The translations under genes were made by a program, and so were the position numbers. Positions 36,018 to 46,131 of a stretch of 64,000 nucleotides of DNA are shown in pieces. Each line of letters opens with the position of its first letter. Within the stretch, counting starts at the first letter, position 1. The stretch is from Algoriphagus hitonicola (GTDB lineage: Bacteria > Bacteroidota > Bacteroidia > Cytophagales > Cyclobacteriaceae), in the NCBI RefSeq assembly GCF_900113375.1, contig NZ_FOPC01000007.1, positions 1-64,000 on the forward strand, read 5' to 3'. Below the pieces are notes generated by a model. It made no database searches, was not told the DNA's origin, and worked only from the letters and a program-made list of their open reading frames with translations.

Positions 36018-36821
36018 TTAAGCTTGTTTTGTAGTTTTCAATGGGTAATTGTAGAATTCATTGCTGCTGACAAGGACTTGGTCGCTTTCTAAATGATGAA
36101 TCAATCGAATGGGATGGTCAAAAACATCACTGAGTAGGGATTCTTTGAAAACCTCTTTGACTTTACCAATAGCAGCAACTTGGCCGTCTTTGAGCAGGGC
36201 AATCCGGTCTGCATAATGAGCCGCTAGATTCAAATCATGCAGGATGACCAAAATGCCGATGTTTTGGTTTTTGAGCTTTTGGAGAATATTCAATACCAAA
36301 TGCTGCTGGGAAATATCCAAGCTTGAGGTTGGTTCGTCCAACAGGAGATATCTCGGAAAGGGTTTTTTCTCCCAGATCTGCAAGAGGACCCGAGCCAGTT
36401 GAACGCGCTGTTTTTCACCTCCCGAAAGGTTCTGATAGAGAGAATCTTTGAAAAAGCTGGTTTGAGTTAGTTTCATCACCTCTTGGAGATTTTTCTCCGG
36501 GTGTGAAGCTTGATGGCTGCTATTTCCCAATTCGATGACTTCTTGGGCTGTAAAAGGAAAATTAACAGTAGAATGCTGTGGCATCACGGCACGGACTGTA
36601 GCAAGTTCTTTGGGTTTAAGGCCTTCAATCGAGGCTCCATTGTAATTAATTTTCCCCCGTGTGCATTTGAGCTCTCCCGCCAAAAGTCTGAAAAGTGTGG
36701 ATTTTCCTGCTCCATTTGGGCCCAATATCGCCATGATTTCCCCAGGCTTCACCTCCATGCTCGCTTCACGGACGATCGGTCGCTGCCGAATACAAAAGTG
36801 AATATGTGTGGCTTGTAGCAT
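36018..36821 (-). CDS. hmuV: Haem ABC transporter ATP-binding protein
   Basis: A 267-residue ATPase with Walker A GPNGAGKST, Q-loop VMPQHSTVNF, signature LSGGEKQRVQLARVL, Walker B YLLLDEPTSSLD and H-loop LVILHDLNLAAHYADR. It belongs to the FecE/HmuV group energising haem and siderophore import. It shares a base with the hmuU stop and is followed at once by hmuS, so translation is coupled. Confidence 0.93.
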   Translation of the reverse strand: MLQATHIHFCIRQRPIVREASMEVKPGEIMAILGPNGAGKSTLFRLLAGELKCTRGKINYNGASIEGLKPKELATVRAVMPQHSTVNFPFTAQEVIELGNSSHQASHPEKNLQEVMKLTQTSFFKDSLYQNLSGGEKQRVQLARVLLQIWEKKPFPRYLLLDEPTSSLDISQQHLVLNILQKLKNQNIGILVILHDLNLAAHYADRIALLKDGQVAAIGKVKEVFKESLLSDVFDHPIRLIHHLESDQVLVSSNEFYNYPLKTTKQA

Positions 36822-37882
36822 TAGTTTTTTGACAGGTTAAGTTTGAAGATGAGCCAAATAAAGAATGGTGTTCCGATAAGTGCTGTCAATACGCCAATTG
36901 GTAATTCGGCGGGAGCTACGGCCGTCCGTGCGATCAAGTCAGCAAGATTGAGCAAAATGGCCCCCAATAAAAATGAAGCCGGTAAGACGATCCGGTGATT
37001 GGCACCAAATCCAATCCGGATCAAATGAGGAACCACTAAACCTACAAAACCAATCATACCCGCGATAGAAACCCCTATACCTACAATGAGTGCTGATAGG
37101 ATCAAAAGCCGAAGCTTGACCCGCTGAATAGATATGCCCATGTGGAAAGCTTCCCGCTCGCCAAGTGAAAGGGCGTTGAGGTTTCTTGCCTCGGTCAAAA
37201 GCAAAATGGCCGGAAGACCGATTAATAGAAGTGCCGTTGGGAATTTGGTCCAGGACGATGATCCTAAGTCCCCTAAACTCCAGAATGTAAAACTGCGAAG
37301 TGCAGAATCGTCTGCAAAAAATAAGGATAGCCCTATCAAAGAACCCGCTAGTGCATTGATCGCCACTCCGGCTAGGATCAGCGTGGCCGTATCGGTTTTG
37401 CCCTGACCTCTTGATAATCGGTAAACAGCCAACACATTTATCAATCCCCCGATGAATGCAAAAAGCGGAAGTCCTAGTTGATTGATTAAAGGGAAATTAT
37501 TCAGTAGCTGAGAGAAGAAAACGATAAAAATCACGGCGAAAAGTGCACTTCCGCTACTGACTCCAATGAGGCCTGGCTCCACGAGAGGATTACGAAACAT
37601 CCCCTGAAGTGCTGCTCCTGAAATACCCAATCCTCCGCCGATAAGCGTAGCAATCAGAATACGTGGTAATCTGATTTGGAGCAAGACATTGGAGGCACTC
37701 GTATTGATTTCTTGGCTTGCAAGCCCGACTTGATCCAACAATATCTGTATAGTTTGTGAAAATGAAATAGAATAGGCTCCAGCTGATAAGGAGAGGATGC
37801 CGATGATAAGCAAGCCCATACTCATCCCGGTCAGGACGATTCCATTATATTTACTTTTCGCTATGGTACTCGATAGGATCAT
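36821..37882 (-). CDS. hmuU: Haem ABC transporter permease (FecCD family)
   Basis: A 353-residue permease with about ten TM helices of the FecCD/BtuC family. Typical blocks are RLPRILIATLIGGGLGISGA near residue 75, GMFRNPLVEPGLIGVSSGSA and FVGLVVPHLIRIGFG in the ATPase-coupling loop near residue 285. It acts as a homodimer. It overlaps hmuT by 4 bp (ATGA type) and hmuV by one base. Confidence 0.93.
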   Translation of the reverse strand: MILSSTIAKSKYNGIVLTGMSMGLLIIGILSLSAGAYSISFSQTIQILLDQVGLASQEINTSASNVLLQIRLPRILIATLIGGGLGISGAALQGMFRNPLVEPGLIGVSSGSALFAVIFIVFFSQLLNNFPLINQLGLPLFAFIGGLINVLAVYRLSRGQGKTDTATLILAGVAINALAGSLIGLSLFFADDSALRSFTFWSLGDLGSSSWTKFPTALLLIGLPAILLLTEARNLNALSLGEREAFHMGISIQRVKLRLLILSALIVGIGVSIAGMIGFVGLVVPHLIRIGFGANHRIVLPASFLLGAILLNLADLIARTAVAPAELPIGVLTALIGTPFFIWLIFKLNLSKN

Positions 37883-38748
37883 GGAGTAGTCTTTGGAGTT
37901 CGCATGGCCTTAGCCAAATCCAACGCGGCATTTCCAACCCGAGGGCCAAACCCTGAAATATAGAGGCCATCCAAGGCTAGGATTTGATCTTTTTGGAAAG
38001 CGATAGTTTCTGTCATTCCAGCTATTTTATTTAACCCCGCTTTTCCCCCCAGGCTTTCGAGCCCTGACTCAAAGAGAACGATGTGATCAGGATTCATAGC
38101 GATCAGAGCTTCCGGCGTGAGCGGAACAAAGTTTTCGAAATCGGCGGCTACCGAATTGACTCCTGCCAAATCAAACATAGCCGTGGCAAAACTTCCTTTT
38201 CCGGCCATAAAAAGAGATTCCGGACCTCTTGCCATTACAAAAAGCGCAGTGCCTGAATTGGTAGATGCTTGTTTATATTCCTCTAATTTTTGCAGATCTT
38301 TTTTTACTGAAGAAATAATAGAGTCACCTTTTTCTTTTAGGTCAAAAAAATTGGAGACAGCCTCTATCATGACCAGCGTTTCCTCGGCAGAGCTAGGCTT
38401 TTGAAACTGTTGGATTTCGATTTTCGCAGACTGGAGTTGATCTATGACTTCCTGATTAAGATAGCCTTCTTCGATTAGAACCAGGGAGGGGTTGAGTGAA
38501 AGGATTCCTTCAGCTTTAATTTGATTCCGGTAACCTATACTGGGAAGTTCCTGCAATTCTGCTGGAAAAGTAGAGGTCCTGTCAGTTGCGGTGATTTGAT
38601 CCTGAAGGCCAAGTGCAGCCACGATTTCACTGATCGTTCCTCCTGCGGTAATGATTCTCCGCTCTTGGCTAGCCTTGGATTTTGCTTCCTCGGAAGTGCC
38701 ACAGGATGCAGATAAAATCAAGAAGAATAGAAAAACAAGTCGCTTCAT
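37879..38748 (-). CDS. hmuT: Haem ABC transporter substrate-binding lipoprotein
   Basis: A 289-residue class III binding protein (lipobox LSASC). Motifs of haem-binding HmuT are clear: RRIITAGGTISEIVAALGL at the start, ATDRTSTFPAEL, SIGYRNQIKAEGILSLNPSL, and MARGPESLFMAGKGSFATA. The tyrosine in SIGYR is a candidate axial haem ligand by family. It is the first gene of the operon, directly behind the promoter at 38777-38807. Confidence 0.92.
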   Translation of the reverse strand: MKRLVFLFFLILSASCGTSEEAKSKASQERRIITAGGTISEIVAALGLQDQITATDRTSTFPAELQELPSIGYRNQIKAEGILSLNPSLVLIEEGYLNQEVIDQLQSAKIEIQQFQKPSSAEETLVMIEAVSNFFDLKEKGDSIISSVKKDLQKLEEYKQASTNSGTALFVMARGPESLFMAGKGSFATAMFDLAGVNSVAADFENFVPLTPEALIAMNPDHIVLFESGLESLGGKAGLNKIAGMTETIAFQKDQILALDGLYISGFGPRVGNAALDLAKAMRTPKTTP

Positions 38749-38776
38749 TTATTTAGATTGAATTGAAATAACGATG

Positions 38777-38852
38777 CAAATCTATACCTAATTAGAATCA
38801 ATCCAAATAAAAATTAATCAAATTTTCTGATTTAGATCATCATTAATTCTGA
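38777..38852 (-). promoter_or_regulatory. Haem operon promoter with Fur-like operator in the spacer
   Basis: On the minus strand a -33 TTTG (complement of 38804-38807) and a consensus -7 TAGATTTG (complement of 38777-38784) are 19 nt apart. The spacer begins with GATTGATTCTAA (complement of 38792-38803), the same core as in the siderophore receptor operator at 5527-5559 (11 of 12 bases). A second copy, CATTAATTCTGA on the plus strand, is at 38841-38852. Iron-dependent repression is inferred. Confidence 0.7.
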
Positions 38853-38985
38853 TTGATTTGGCTAAAAATCGACTTACTCAATAGGAGGACCACTATAATG
38901 TTTAAAAGGAAATTGGCTTGAGGCTTAGAAATTGATAGTCAGAAGGGGAATCCATAGAAATCGAGCTTTAATTTTCCAAATATCC

Positions 38986-40563
<1,578 letters not shown>

Positions 40564-40622
40564 TCAGCGAAGCTTAAATCTTTAGGCTGCTTGATATCGA
40601 TTGAGTAGCCGATTAAAATCAA

Positions 40623-40874
40623 ATGAGCATGCAATTAGAAATCGTCACACCAGACAAGAAGGTGTTTGAAGGAGAAGTTTCGGAAGCCAGCTTTCCCGGA
40701 GCGAATGGTGCCTTTCAGGTTCTCAATAATCACGCGCCCATTGTTTCGGCTTTGGCAAAGGGAACTGTTTCCTTTACTACTCCGGAAGGAAAGCAATCCA
40801 TGATCGTAGACGGTGGAGTAGTGGAAGTAAAAAATAATGTTATCGTAGTTTTGGCCGAAAAGGTGGTCGGATAA
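40623..40874 (+). CDS. atpC: F-type ATP synthase subunit epsilon, short form
   Basis: An 83-residue protein comprising only the N-terminal beta-barrel of F1 epsilon (MQLEIVTPDKKVFEGEV, FPGANGAFQVLNNHAPIVSA). The regulatory C-terminal helical hairpin is absent, as is usual in Bacteroidota. It follows atpD by 59 bp and is closed by a strong terminator. Confidence 0.95.
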   Translation: MSMQLEIVTPDKKVFEGEVSEASFPGANGAFQVLNNHAPIVSALAKGTVSFTTPEGKQSMIVDGGVVEVKNNVIVVLAEKVVG

Positions 40875-40897
40875 AGCAGATAAATAGAAAATAAAAC

Positions 40898-40928
40898 AAA
40901 AGTCCAACTCGTTCGGGTTGGACTTTTT
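40898..40928 (+). terminator. Rho-independent terminator after atpC
   Basis: AAAGTCCAAC pairs with GTTGGACTTT around a short TCGTTCGG loop, and a T-run follows. It is 24 bp past the atpC stop. Confidence 0.9.
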
Positions 40929-40942
40929 GGGTTTTTGAGGAT

Positions 40943-40975
40943 ACCTTTTCCAAAGTTCAAAACTTTGGAAAAGGT
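40943..40975. repeat. 33-bp perfect hairpin, probable interspersed repeat
   Basis: ACCTTTTCCAAAGTT (40943-40957) and its exact complement (40961-40975) are separated by CAA. It sits directly behind the atpC terminator and just before the end of the convergent lipoprotein gene. It lacks a T-run on the plus strand. Hairpins with CTTTTCCAAAG arms are, to my knowledge, common as interspersed elements in Bacteroidota. Confidence 0.65.
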
Positions 40976-40984
40976 AAAAATGCC

Positions 40985-42115
40985 TTAATCATCTACCGCT
41001 CTAAGCACTGCGCGTTTGATGTATTTTTGATCTTTATTGACCATACTTGCCTCTACAAAATAAAGCGTGTCATTTTTTATTCCAGAAAGTAAACCAATGG
41101 ATAAAAAGTCGAATGTATTTTTGGTCTCACTCCAATATTTTTTTAATCGATTGTATTTCATTATATGGGTCTGATAGCCAATAGATTCGGGCTCTTTTTT
41201 GATAAATGATTGTAAAATATATCCATCTTGCCCTTGAATTACATCCCCGAAATAATCAGGCTTTGGTTCATTTTTTGGTGCCCCAACTGTGTTGTCAACT
41301 TCTTTTTCCAAATAAGGAATATCATAGTTAAAATGTAGGCTTTCAGGAAATTTGATTTTTTGGTTTGCTTTAGTAAGGTCATTGAGTGAAATGGTATTGA
41401 TTTCTTTTGTGAATGGAAATGTTACCGTTAACGTATCTTGAAAAGGATAAGATGAGCTGACAATTTTTCCAGGATATATGAATTTTTGTTGTTCCAATAA
41501 TTCATCTGGAAATTTTAAAAAACTCTTAATGTGCTTTCCTTCCAGATCATAAGACCCTATCAAATCCTTGGTTAATTTATAGTATTGATTCGAAGTAAAT
41601 GAAACCTCATTTGTTGAGTGCTCTAGATAAAACCTATTGTTTTCTTTAAAAAATATGGCCAACATCAAGGGTTTGAATCTGATATTTTCAGGAGGATTCA
41701 GCGTGATAGAATTAATATGCCGATAGCCAGACCCCTTGGTTTTTGATACATCAAACTGATGTATTTTTTTTGTGAACCCGTCGAAAACATAAATGATAGG
41801 ATATTCTCTCCATTCAGTTTTAGTCGGTCTAAAATTGATTCCGTTTTCTTTATCACTTAATACAGAAGCTACTTCTTTTCCACTTCGAAGGTCTATTACC
41901 CAAATCCCCTGACTATTGAAACTCTCAATTCCCATTAGGGTATCGTTGATAAGTGTGGCATTTGAAGGCCTTGTAAGAAAACCATTAGATTCTTTAATTT
42001 CTAAAGAATCTAAAATAACCAGATCTAGGATTTGCGGAGAATTAAGTTGAAGTTCCGCTTTTTCTCCACAAGCCCAGATCATAATTATAATAAAAGCATA
42101 TTGAACTATTTTCAT
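40985..42115 (-). CDS. Propeller-like lipoprotein, DUF4221-type, with peptide partner
   Basis: A 376-residue predicted lipoprotein (MKIVQYAFIIIMIWAC, Cys16). Beta-rich throughout with blade-like strands: LINDTLMGIESFNSQGIWVI, YPIIYVFDGFTKKIHQFDVS, DGYILQSFIKKEPES and LSGIKNDTLYFVEAS. The order of elements and length resemble the DUF4221/six-bladed propeller group of Bacteroidota. No catalytic motif. It starts 10 bp after the 65-residue cysteine-rich peptide gene, repeating the arrangement at 24822-23841. Location probably outer surface or periplasm; ligand unknown. Confidence 0.75.
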   Translation of the reverse strand: MKIVQYAFIIIMIWACGEKAELQLNSPQILDLVILDSLEIKESNGFLTRPSNATLINDTLMGIESFNSQGIWVIDLRSGKEVASVLSDKENGINFRPTKTEWREYPIIYVFDGFTKKIHQFDVSKTKGSGYRHINSITLNPPENIRFKPLMLAIFFKENNRFYLEHSTNEVSFTSNQYYKLTKDLIGSYDLEGKHIKSFLKFPDELLEQQKFIYPGKIVSSSYPFQDTLTVTFPFTKEINTISLNDLTKANQKIKFPESLHFNYDIPYLEKEVDNTVGAPKNEPKPDYFGDVIQGQDGYILQSFIKKEPESIGYQTHIMKYNRLKKYWSETKNTFDFLSIGLLSGIKNDTLYFVEASMVNKDQKYIKRAVLRAVDD

Positions 42116-42124
42116 ATACCTTTA

Positions 42125-42322
42125 TTATTCACATTCCAATGAGGCTTCCTGCTCAGGACATACCACGATGATGCATCCGCTTGGACAAAGATATGTTTCG
42201 CAGTCATATTGGTCGGAGCCGACAAATTCACAATCTTCGGCCGCTCTAGCTTGTTGAGTAGTTCCCAAGCTGCCCAATACCATACCTAATACGGCAAGGG
42301 CTAAAATCATTGTTTTCTTCAT
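42125..42322 (-). CDS. Tiny exported six-cysteine peptide
   Basis: A 65-residue protein with a signal peptide (MKKTMILALAVLGMVLGSLG, cleavage near ARAA) and a mature acidic part of about 38 residues with six cysteines: EDCEF, QYDCETYLCPSGC, VVCPEQ and LEC. Three disulphides are possible. It lies immediately upstream of a propeller-like lipoprotein gene. The core is unlike the CPDGD peptides at 23.5-25.3 kb, although the size and position are the same. Function unknown. Confidence 0.75.
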   Translation of the reverse strand: MKKTMILALAVLGMVLGSLGTTQQARAAEDCEFVGSDQYDCETYLCPSGCIIVVCPEQEASLECE

Positions 42323-42557
42323 CTTTTTAGTTGTTTATGAAGTGAAAAGAAAGAATTAAAAAAGCCAGCTTTGATCTAAAAGTGGGAAAGGTATCTTATC
42401 TATCCAACATAATTCAGTTAAAATTTTGGGTAGAAATTTATTTTAAGTGCAGGAAGTTGGTTTTTATCCCTTTAAACCGTAGAAATTAGCTTATTGACAT
42501 CATTCTGAGGATTCACACTTTTAATTTCCCAATATTATAATTATAAAATTATTTCCC

Positions 42558-42565
42558 TACCTTTG
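42558..42565 (+). promoter_or_regulatory. Candidate -7 box for rpsU
   Basis: TACCTTTG fits TAnnTTTG and lies 25 bp upstream of the chosen rpsU start. A good -33 TTTG is not visible at the proper spacing. A GGGGG stretch just before the start codon (about 42576-42580) is unlike typical Bacteroidota leaders. Confidence 0.4.
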
Positions 42566-42589
42566 CCCCACGAAAGGGGGTGTATATAC

Positions 42590-42784
42590 ATGATCATAGT
42601 AAACGTAAAAGAGAACGAATCCATCGAAAAAGCGCTAAAGCGCTTCAAAAAGAAGTTTGACAAAACCGGTGCGGTTCGCGAACTCAGAGCCCGTCAGGCT
42701 TTCACCAAACCTTCCGTCAAAAGAAGAGATCAGGTAATCAAAGCGGCTTACAAGCAAAAACTTCAGACTGAAGACGCGAAGTAA
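42590..42784 (+). CDS. rpsU: 30S ribosomal protein S21
   Basis: A 64-residue basic protein starting MIIVNVKENESIEKALKRF at 42590, the conserved start for Bacteroidota S21; the frame extends 27 bp upstream but is not needed. The C-terminal arginine/lysine-rich helix (KPSVKRRDQVIKAAYKQKL) is complete. S21 binds at the 30S platform near the anti-Shine-Dalgarno sequence. Confidence 0.95.
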   Translation: MIIVNVKENESIEKALKRFKKKFDKTGAVRELRARQAFTKPSVKRRDQVIKAAYKQKLQTEDAK

Positions 42785-42808
42785 TCCAGTTTAGAATAAA
42801 AATAGAGC

Positions 42809-42839
42809 AGCAGCTATTCGAAAGAGTAGCTGCTTTTTT
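42809..42839 (+). terminator. Rho-independent terminator after rpsU
   Basis: AGCAGCTA (42809-42816) pairs with TAGCTGCT (42827-42834), followed by six T residues. Confidence 0.9.
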
Positions 42840-43080
42840 CGTTAAGGAGGATTAAAATTACGTTTAGCTCTATTGCCTTTTTTTAGTTTCGTTACTTTTT
42901 TTGAAACGACTCTAATTGATCAGTTGTTTTTGCTTTATCGGTCAGATGGAATCGCTCAGATACTAATCATACCCATGTGTACCGAATATAAGCTATGTTC
43001 GATTTCATCTCTTCTTGTGACTTTTGTCATCAAAATACTTGGGATTTTTGATGTATCTTCATTTCACAAACCAAGACAAA

Positions 43081-43965
43081 ATGATCCCCTCATTTATCAG
43101 CTATTTACAGTTTGAAAAGCGAAGCAGCCCGCATACCGTGGAGGCTTATGAGCGGGATTTGAATCAATTTGCTGAGTTTTTGGAGCTTTCCTTTGAAAAA
43201 TCTCAACCCGAAAAAGCCGAACATGCTGAGATTCGGGCCTGGATTATTGACCTGGTCGAGCAGGGTATGAGCACTACCTCTGTCAATCGGAAACTAGCCA
43301 CTTTGCGCTCTTATTATAAGTTTCTAATGCGCAGTGACTTAGTAAAAACTGATCCCACCTATAAGTTAAAATCCCTTAAAAATCCGAAGAAACTCCCCGA
43401 ATTTTTACAGGAAAGCAGCATTCAGGACGTTTTAAATGAAGACGTTTACGAAGTAGGTTTTGAAGGCCAGCGGGATCGGATGATTTTGGAGTTTTTATAC
43501 CTGACAGGAATCCGATTGTCAGAGTTGATCGGACTCAAATGGGCTGACCTCGATCTGCACCAAGATCAGGTAAAAGTCTTCGGAAAACGAAAGAAAGAAC
43601 GAATAATTCCGCTTTCAAAAGGACTCTTGCAGAATATTATTTCTTATCAAAAAGTATATGAAGAAAGGTTTTCAAATACCCCGCAAAGTTCCTATTTTAT
43701 TGTCAGTAATACGGGAAAGAAAAGCTATCCCATGATGATTTATCGGATTGTGAGGAAGTATTTAGATCGATTTGCTCAGACCAGCAAGCGAAGCCCTCAC
43801 GTCCTCCGGCATACCTTTGCCACCCATCTGCTGAATAAGGGAGCAGATCTCAATGCGGTAAAAGATTTGCTTGGTCACGCCAGTTTGGCAGCTACCCAAG
43901 TCTATACGCATAACTCCATGGAAAAACTGAAGGCTGTGTTCGAACAGGCACATCCTAAAGCATAA
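43081..43965 (+). CDS. Tyrosine recombinase, XerC/XerD family
   Basis: A 294-residue integrase started at 43081 (MIPSFISYLQFEKRSS); an upstream Met 57 bp earlier is less likely. The SAM-like core-binding domain covers residues 1-90, and the catalytic domain holds Arg in TGIRLSELIGLKW, Lys in FGKRKKERI, HVLRHTFATHLL, LGHASLAATQVYTH with the nucleophile Tyr. It resembles the XerC/D proteins that resolve chromosome dimers. A second Xer gene starts at 63220, so the two may form the XerC/XerD pair. It is followed by hpf. Confidence 0.9.
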   Translation: MIPSFISYLQFEKRSSPHTVEAYERDLNQFAEFLELSFEKSQPEKAEHAEIRAWIIDLVEQGMSTTSVNRKLATLRSYYKFLMRSDLVKTDPTYKLKSLKNPKKLPEFLQESSIQDVLNEDVYEVGFEGQRDRMILEFLYLTGIRLSELIGLKWADLDLHQDQVKVFGKRKKERIIPLSKGLLQNIISYQKVYEERFSNTPQSSYFIVSNTGKKSYPMMIYRIVRKYLDRFAQTSKRSPHVLRHTFATHLLNKGADLNAVKDLLGHASLAATQVYTHNSMEKLKAVFEQAHPKA

Positions 43966-44000
43966 TTAATAGATTGTTCAACCACTAAATGCAAAAGAAA

Positions 44001-44306
44001 ATGAAACTGCAGATGCACTCAATCCATTTCGACGCTGACCAAAAGCTGATCGATTTCATTCAGAGAAAAGCCGACAAACTAGAGACTTATTACGATCAAA
44101 TCATAGATGGGGAAGTTTTTATGAGACTGGATAAAAACGAAAAGAATGAAAACAAACTTCTTGAGATCAAATTGAACGTTCCCGGTAAGCAGTTTTTTGC
44201 CAAGAGTCAATCAGATTCTTTTGAAGCTGCAGCAGACGAAGCTATAGAAGGATTGAGACGACAGATCAAAAAGTACAAAGAGAAAGTGGTTTTGGCCAAA
44301 CAGTAA
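44001..44306 (+). CDS. hpf: Ribosome hibernation promoting factor, short form
   Basis: A 101-residue HPF/RaiA protein. Three in-frame ATGs (43989, 44001, 44010) are possible; the family usually begins at MKLQMHSIHFDADQ, so 44001 is preferred. It has the beta-alpha-beta-beta-beta-alpha pattern with basic C-terminal helix (EGLRRQIKKYKEKVV). It binds in the mRNA/tRNA channel of the 30S subunit and inactivates ribosomes in stationary phase. Gap to the Xer gene is 35 bp, so cotranscription is likely. Confidence 0.92.
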   Translation: MKLQMHSIHFDADQKLIDFIQRKADKLETYYDQIIDGEVFMRLDKNEKNENKLLEIKLNVPGKQFFAKSQSDSFEAAADEAIEGLRRQIKKYKEKVVLAKQ

Positions 44307-44329
44307 ACCCCAAAGCTTTTATAAGTCTT

Positions 44330-46012
44330 TTAGCCTCCGAGAGATCGGGGGCTTTTTCGTTTCAGCCAAATATAGCGTTTGGCATTTTTCCCGAGTACCT
44401 TCTGATAATCCTCTGTTCCCAAGGTCAACAGCAGTGATGGGATTGCACTGGATTTTCCGTTGATAGATTCAGATATAAGCTCGAATTGATTCCGGTCTAT
44501 TTCTTGCAAAAAATGATCTTCTGTAATGATTTGATCATAATTTTCCAATTCAGATTTCCAATCTTCCCGCTTCAAATCAATCAAATCTACCTCAGGATAG
44601 AGACTCATTCGAATTTTGCTTCCTACATGGAGATTTCCGAAAAAAGCCACCGGGCTATTCGAATTGATAGATTTTTCGCGTGAAGATTTTCTAAACTGCT
44701 CCCCCTGATGTGGAAAGGAAAGATGATCTGTAATCGTACTGAGCAAAAGAAAAATGGATAAAAATGCATAAGCGATCACTTTTGGAAATTTGATCCGCCG
44801 ACGAATTAGTGAAACCAAATAAATCAGAATCAAAGCTCCCAGAAATAGCTTTATTCCAGTCATTGCCTCTACGGGACTCTTGAAAAATAACCACATCGAA
44901 ACTCCCCAAATCAACGCCGACAACAAAACAAAAATCCAAGCGGCAATTTTTTGTCCCCGGGTTTTGTGCTCTAGATCAATCCGAACTAAAAACCAACCCA
45001 AACCAATAGCCAAAACCGGAGCTACAGGCAGGAGATATCGCTCGTAAAATTTACTGGTCATGGCACTCATTCCTAAAATAGCTAATCCCCAAAGGATAAT
45101 AAAACCCAGAAATTGGGGATTTTCCCGGCTGATTCTTATGATTCCTTCTCTGAGCTTTCCCAAAGGGAAAATAATCCAGGGAATGAATATCAATAGCAAG
45201 ACCGCTGTGGCTAAAATCCCGTTTTGAACGATCAACCAAACCCGGGAAGCCACCCGAACTCCGACCTGATCCTCCAAGAAACTTGCGAAATAGGTCGGTC
45301 CGTGGATTTGCCACATGGCAACAAACCAAAAGAGGGCGATGAATAAACTGACCAGAATAGCAGGTAGATGAAGGATTTTTTTCCAATGAATCCGCTGCCA
45401 AGGATTCAACAAGAGATAAAGTATGGCCAAAATTCCCAAGGCTGCCGCGGGAAGACCTTTGACTTCGAAAGCCAATGCCAAACCCAAATAAAGCGACCAA
45501 ACGGCCCATTTTGGAGCAGAATCTCCATGCTTGAGCAATGCGACAATGCCAAGGGAAGCGATCGCCAAGGTCATGACCAAAAGTACATCTGGTATGGACC
45601 TGCCTGCCGATAAAATCAAAACCGGATTGGATGCCATAATCAAGGCCGAAATGTCAGCAACTTTTCGATCTTCGAATAAAATTCGACCCATTCGATGTGT
45701 CAATCCTACCGTAATAGCACCAGCCAGCAAAAAGAAAATTCGGGAGGCAAAGGCATTCACCCCGAAAAGTTTGAAACCTGCTAGTACAGACCAATAAGTC
45801 AGAATGGGTTTTTTGAAGCGTAATTCGCCATTTCCCAGATAGGTAGTCAAGTAATCCCCGTTTTGGAGCATGCGGATGGCAGCATCCCGATAATAGATTT
45901 CATCGGGATAGTGCATGTGAAAATCCAAGGTAAAAGGCCCTACCAAAAGCACAAAAACACCCATCAGTATCCATGGATTGATTTTGAGTGGGGTAGACTG
46001 GGACAAAAGCAT
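44330..46012 (-). CDS. Membrane glycosyltransferase, GT39/ArnT-like
   Basis: A 560-residue polytopic protein with 11-12 TM helices and a C-terminal periplasmic part. The first periplasmic loop contains DFHMHYPDEIYYRDAAIRML with the DE pair typical of PMT/ArnT enzymes, then RFKKPILTYW. These enzymes move a sugar from a polyprenyl phosphate to lipid A, protein or glycan. The divergent GT2 gene, which could make the polyprenyl-phosphate sugar donor, supports such a pathway. Specific sugar unknown. Confidence 0.85.
   Translation of the reverse strand: MLLSQSTPLKINPWILMGVFVLLVGPFTLDFHMHYPDEIYYRDAAIRMLQNGDYLTTYLGNGELRFKKPILTYWSVLAGFKLFGVNAFASRIFFLLAGAITVGLTHRMGRILFEDRKVADISALIMASNPVLILSAGRSIPDVLLVMTLAIASLGIVALLKHGDSAPKWAVWSLYLGLALAFEVKGLPAAALGILAILYLLLNPWQRIHWKKILHLPAILVSLFIALFWFVAMWQIHGPTYFASFLEDQVGVRVASRVWLIVQNGILATAVLLLIFIPWIIFPLGKLREGIIRISRENPQFLGFIILWGLAILGMSAMTSKFYERYLLPVAPVLAIGLGWFLVRIDLEHKTRGQKIAAWIFVLLSALIWGVSMWLFFKSPVEAMTGIKLFLGALILIYLVSLIRRRIKFPKVIAYAFLSIFLLLSTITDHLSFPHQGEQFRKSSREKSINSNSPVAFFGNLHVGSKIRMSLYPEVDLIDLKREDWKSELENYDQIITEDHFLQEIDRNQFELISESINGKSSAIPSLLLTLGTEDYQKVLGKNAKRYIWLKRKSPRSLGG
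44332..44357 (+). terminator. hpf terminator lying inside the 3' end of the GT39 gene
   Basis: AGCCTCCGA (44332-44340) pairs with TCGGGGGCT (44345-44353) around a GAGA tetraloop and runs into TTTTT. The hairpin sits 25 bp past the hpf stop and also encodes the last residues (SLGG) of the convergent glycosyltransferase. Confidence 0.85.
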
Positions 46013-46131
46013 GCGTAAAGATAAGCCGATCTTAAAAATTGAAGGACTAAAATTCTAGCGATTTAAGGAGCTTTGACATCCTTTTTTGTCCCTCGATGGA
46101 TTTTAAAGTATTTTTGACGAAATTTTATTCC

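Noticed and set aside
40943-40975. Second terminator for atpC
   Set aside because: The hairpin lacks a T-run and a strong terminator precedes it, so I list it as a repeat.
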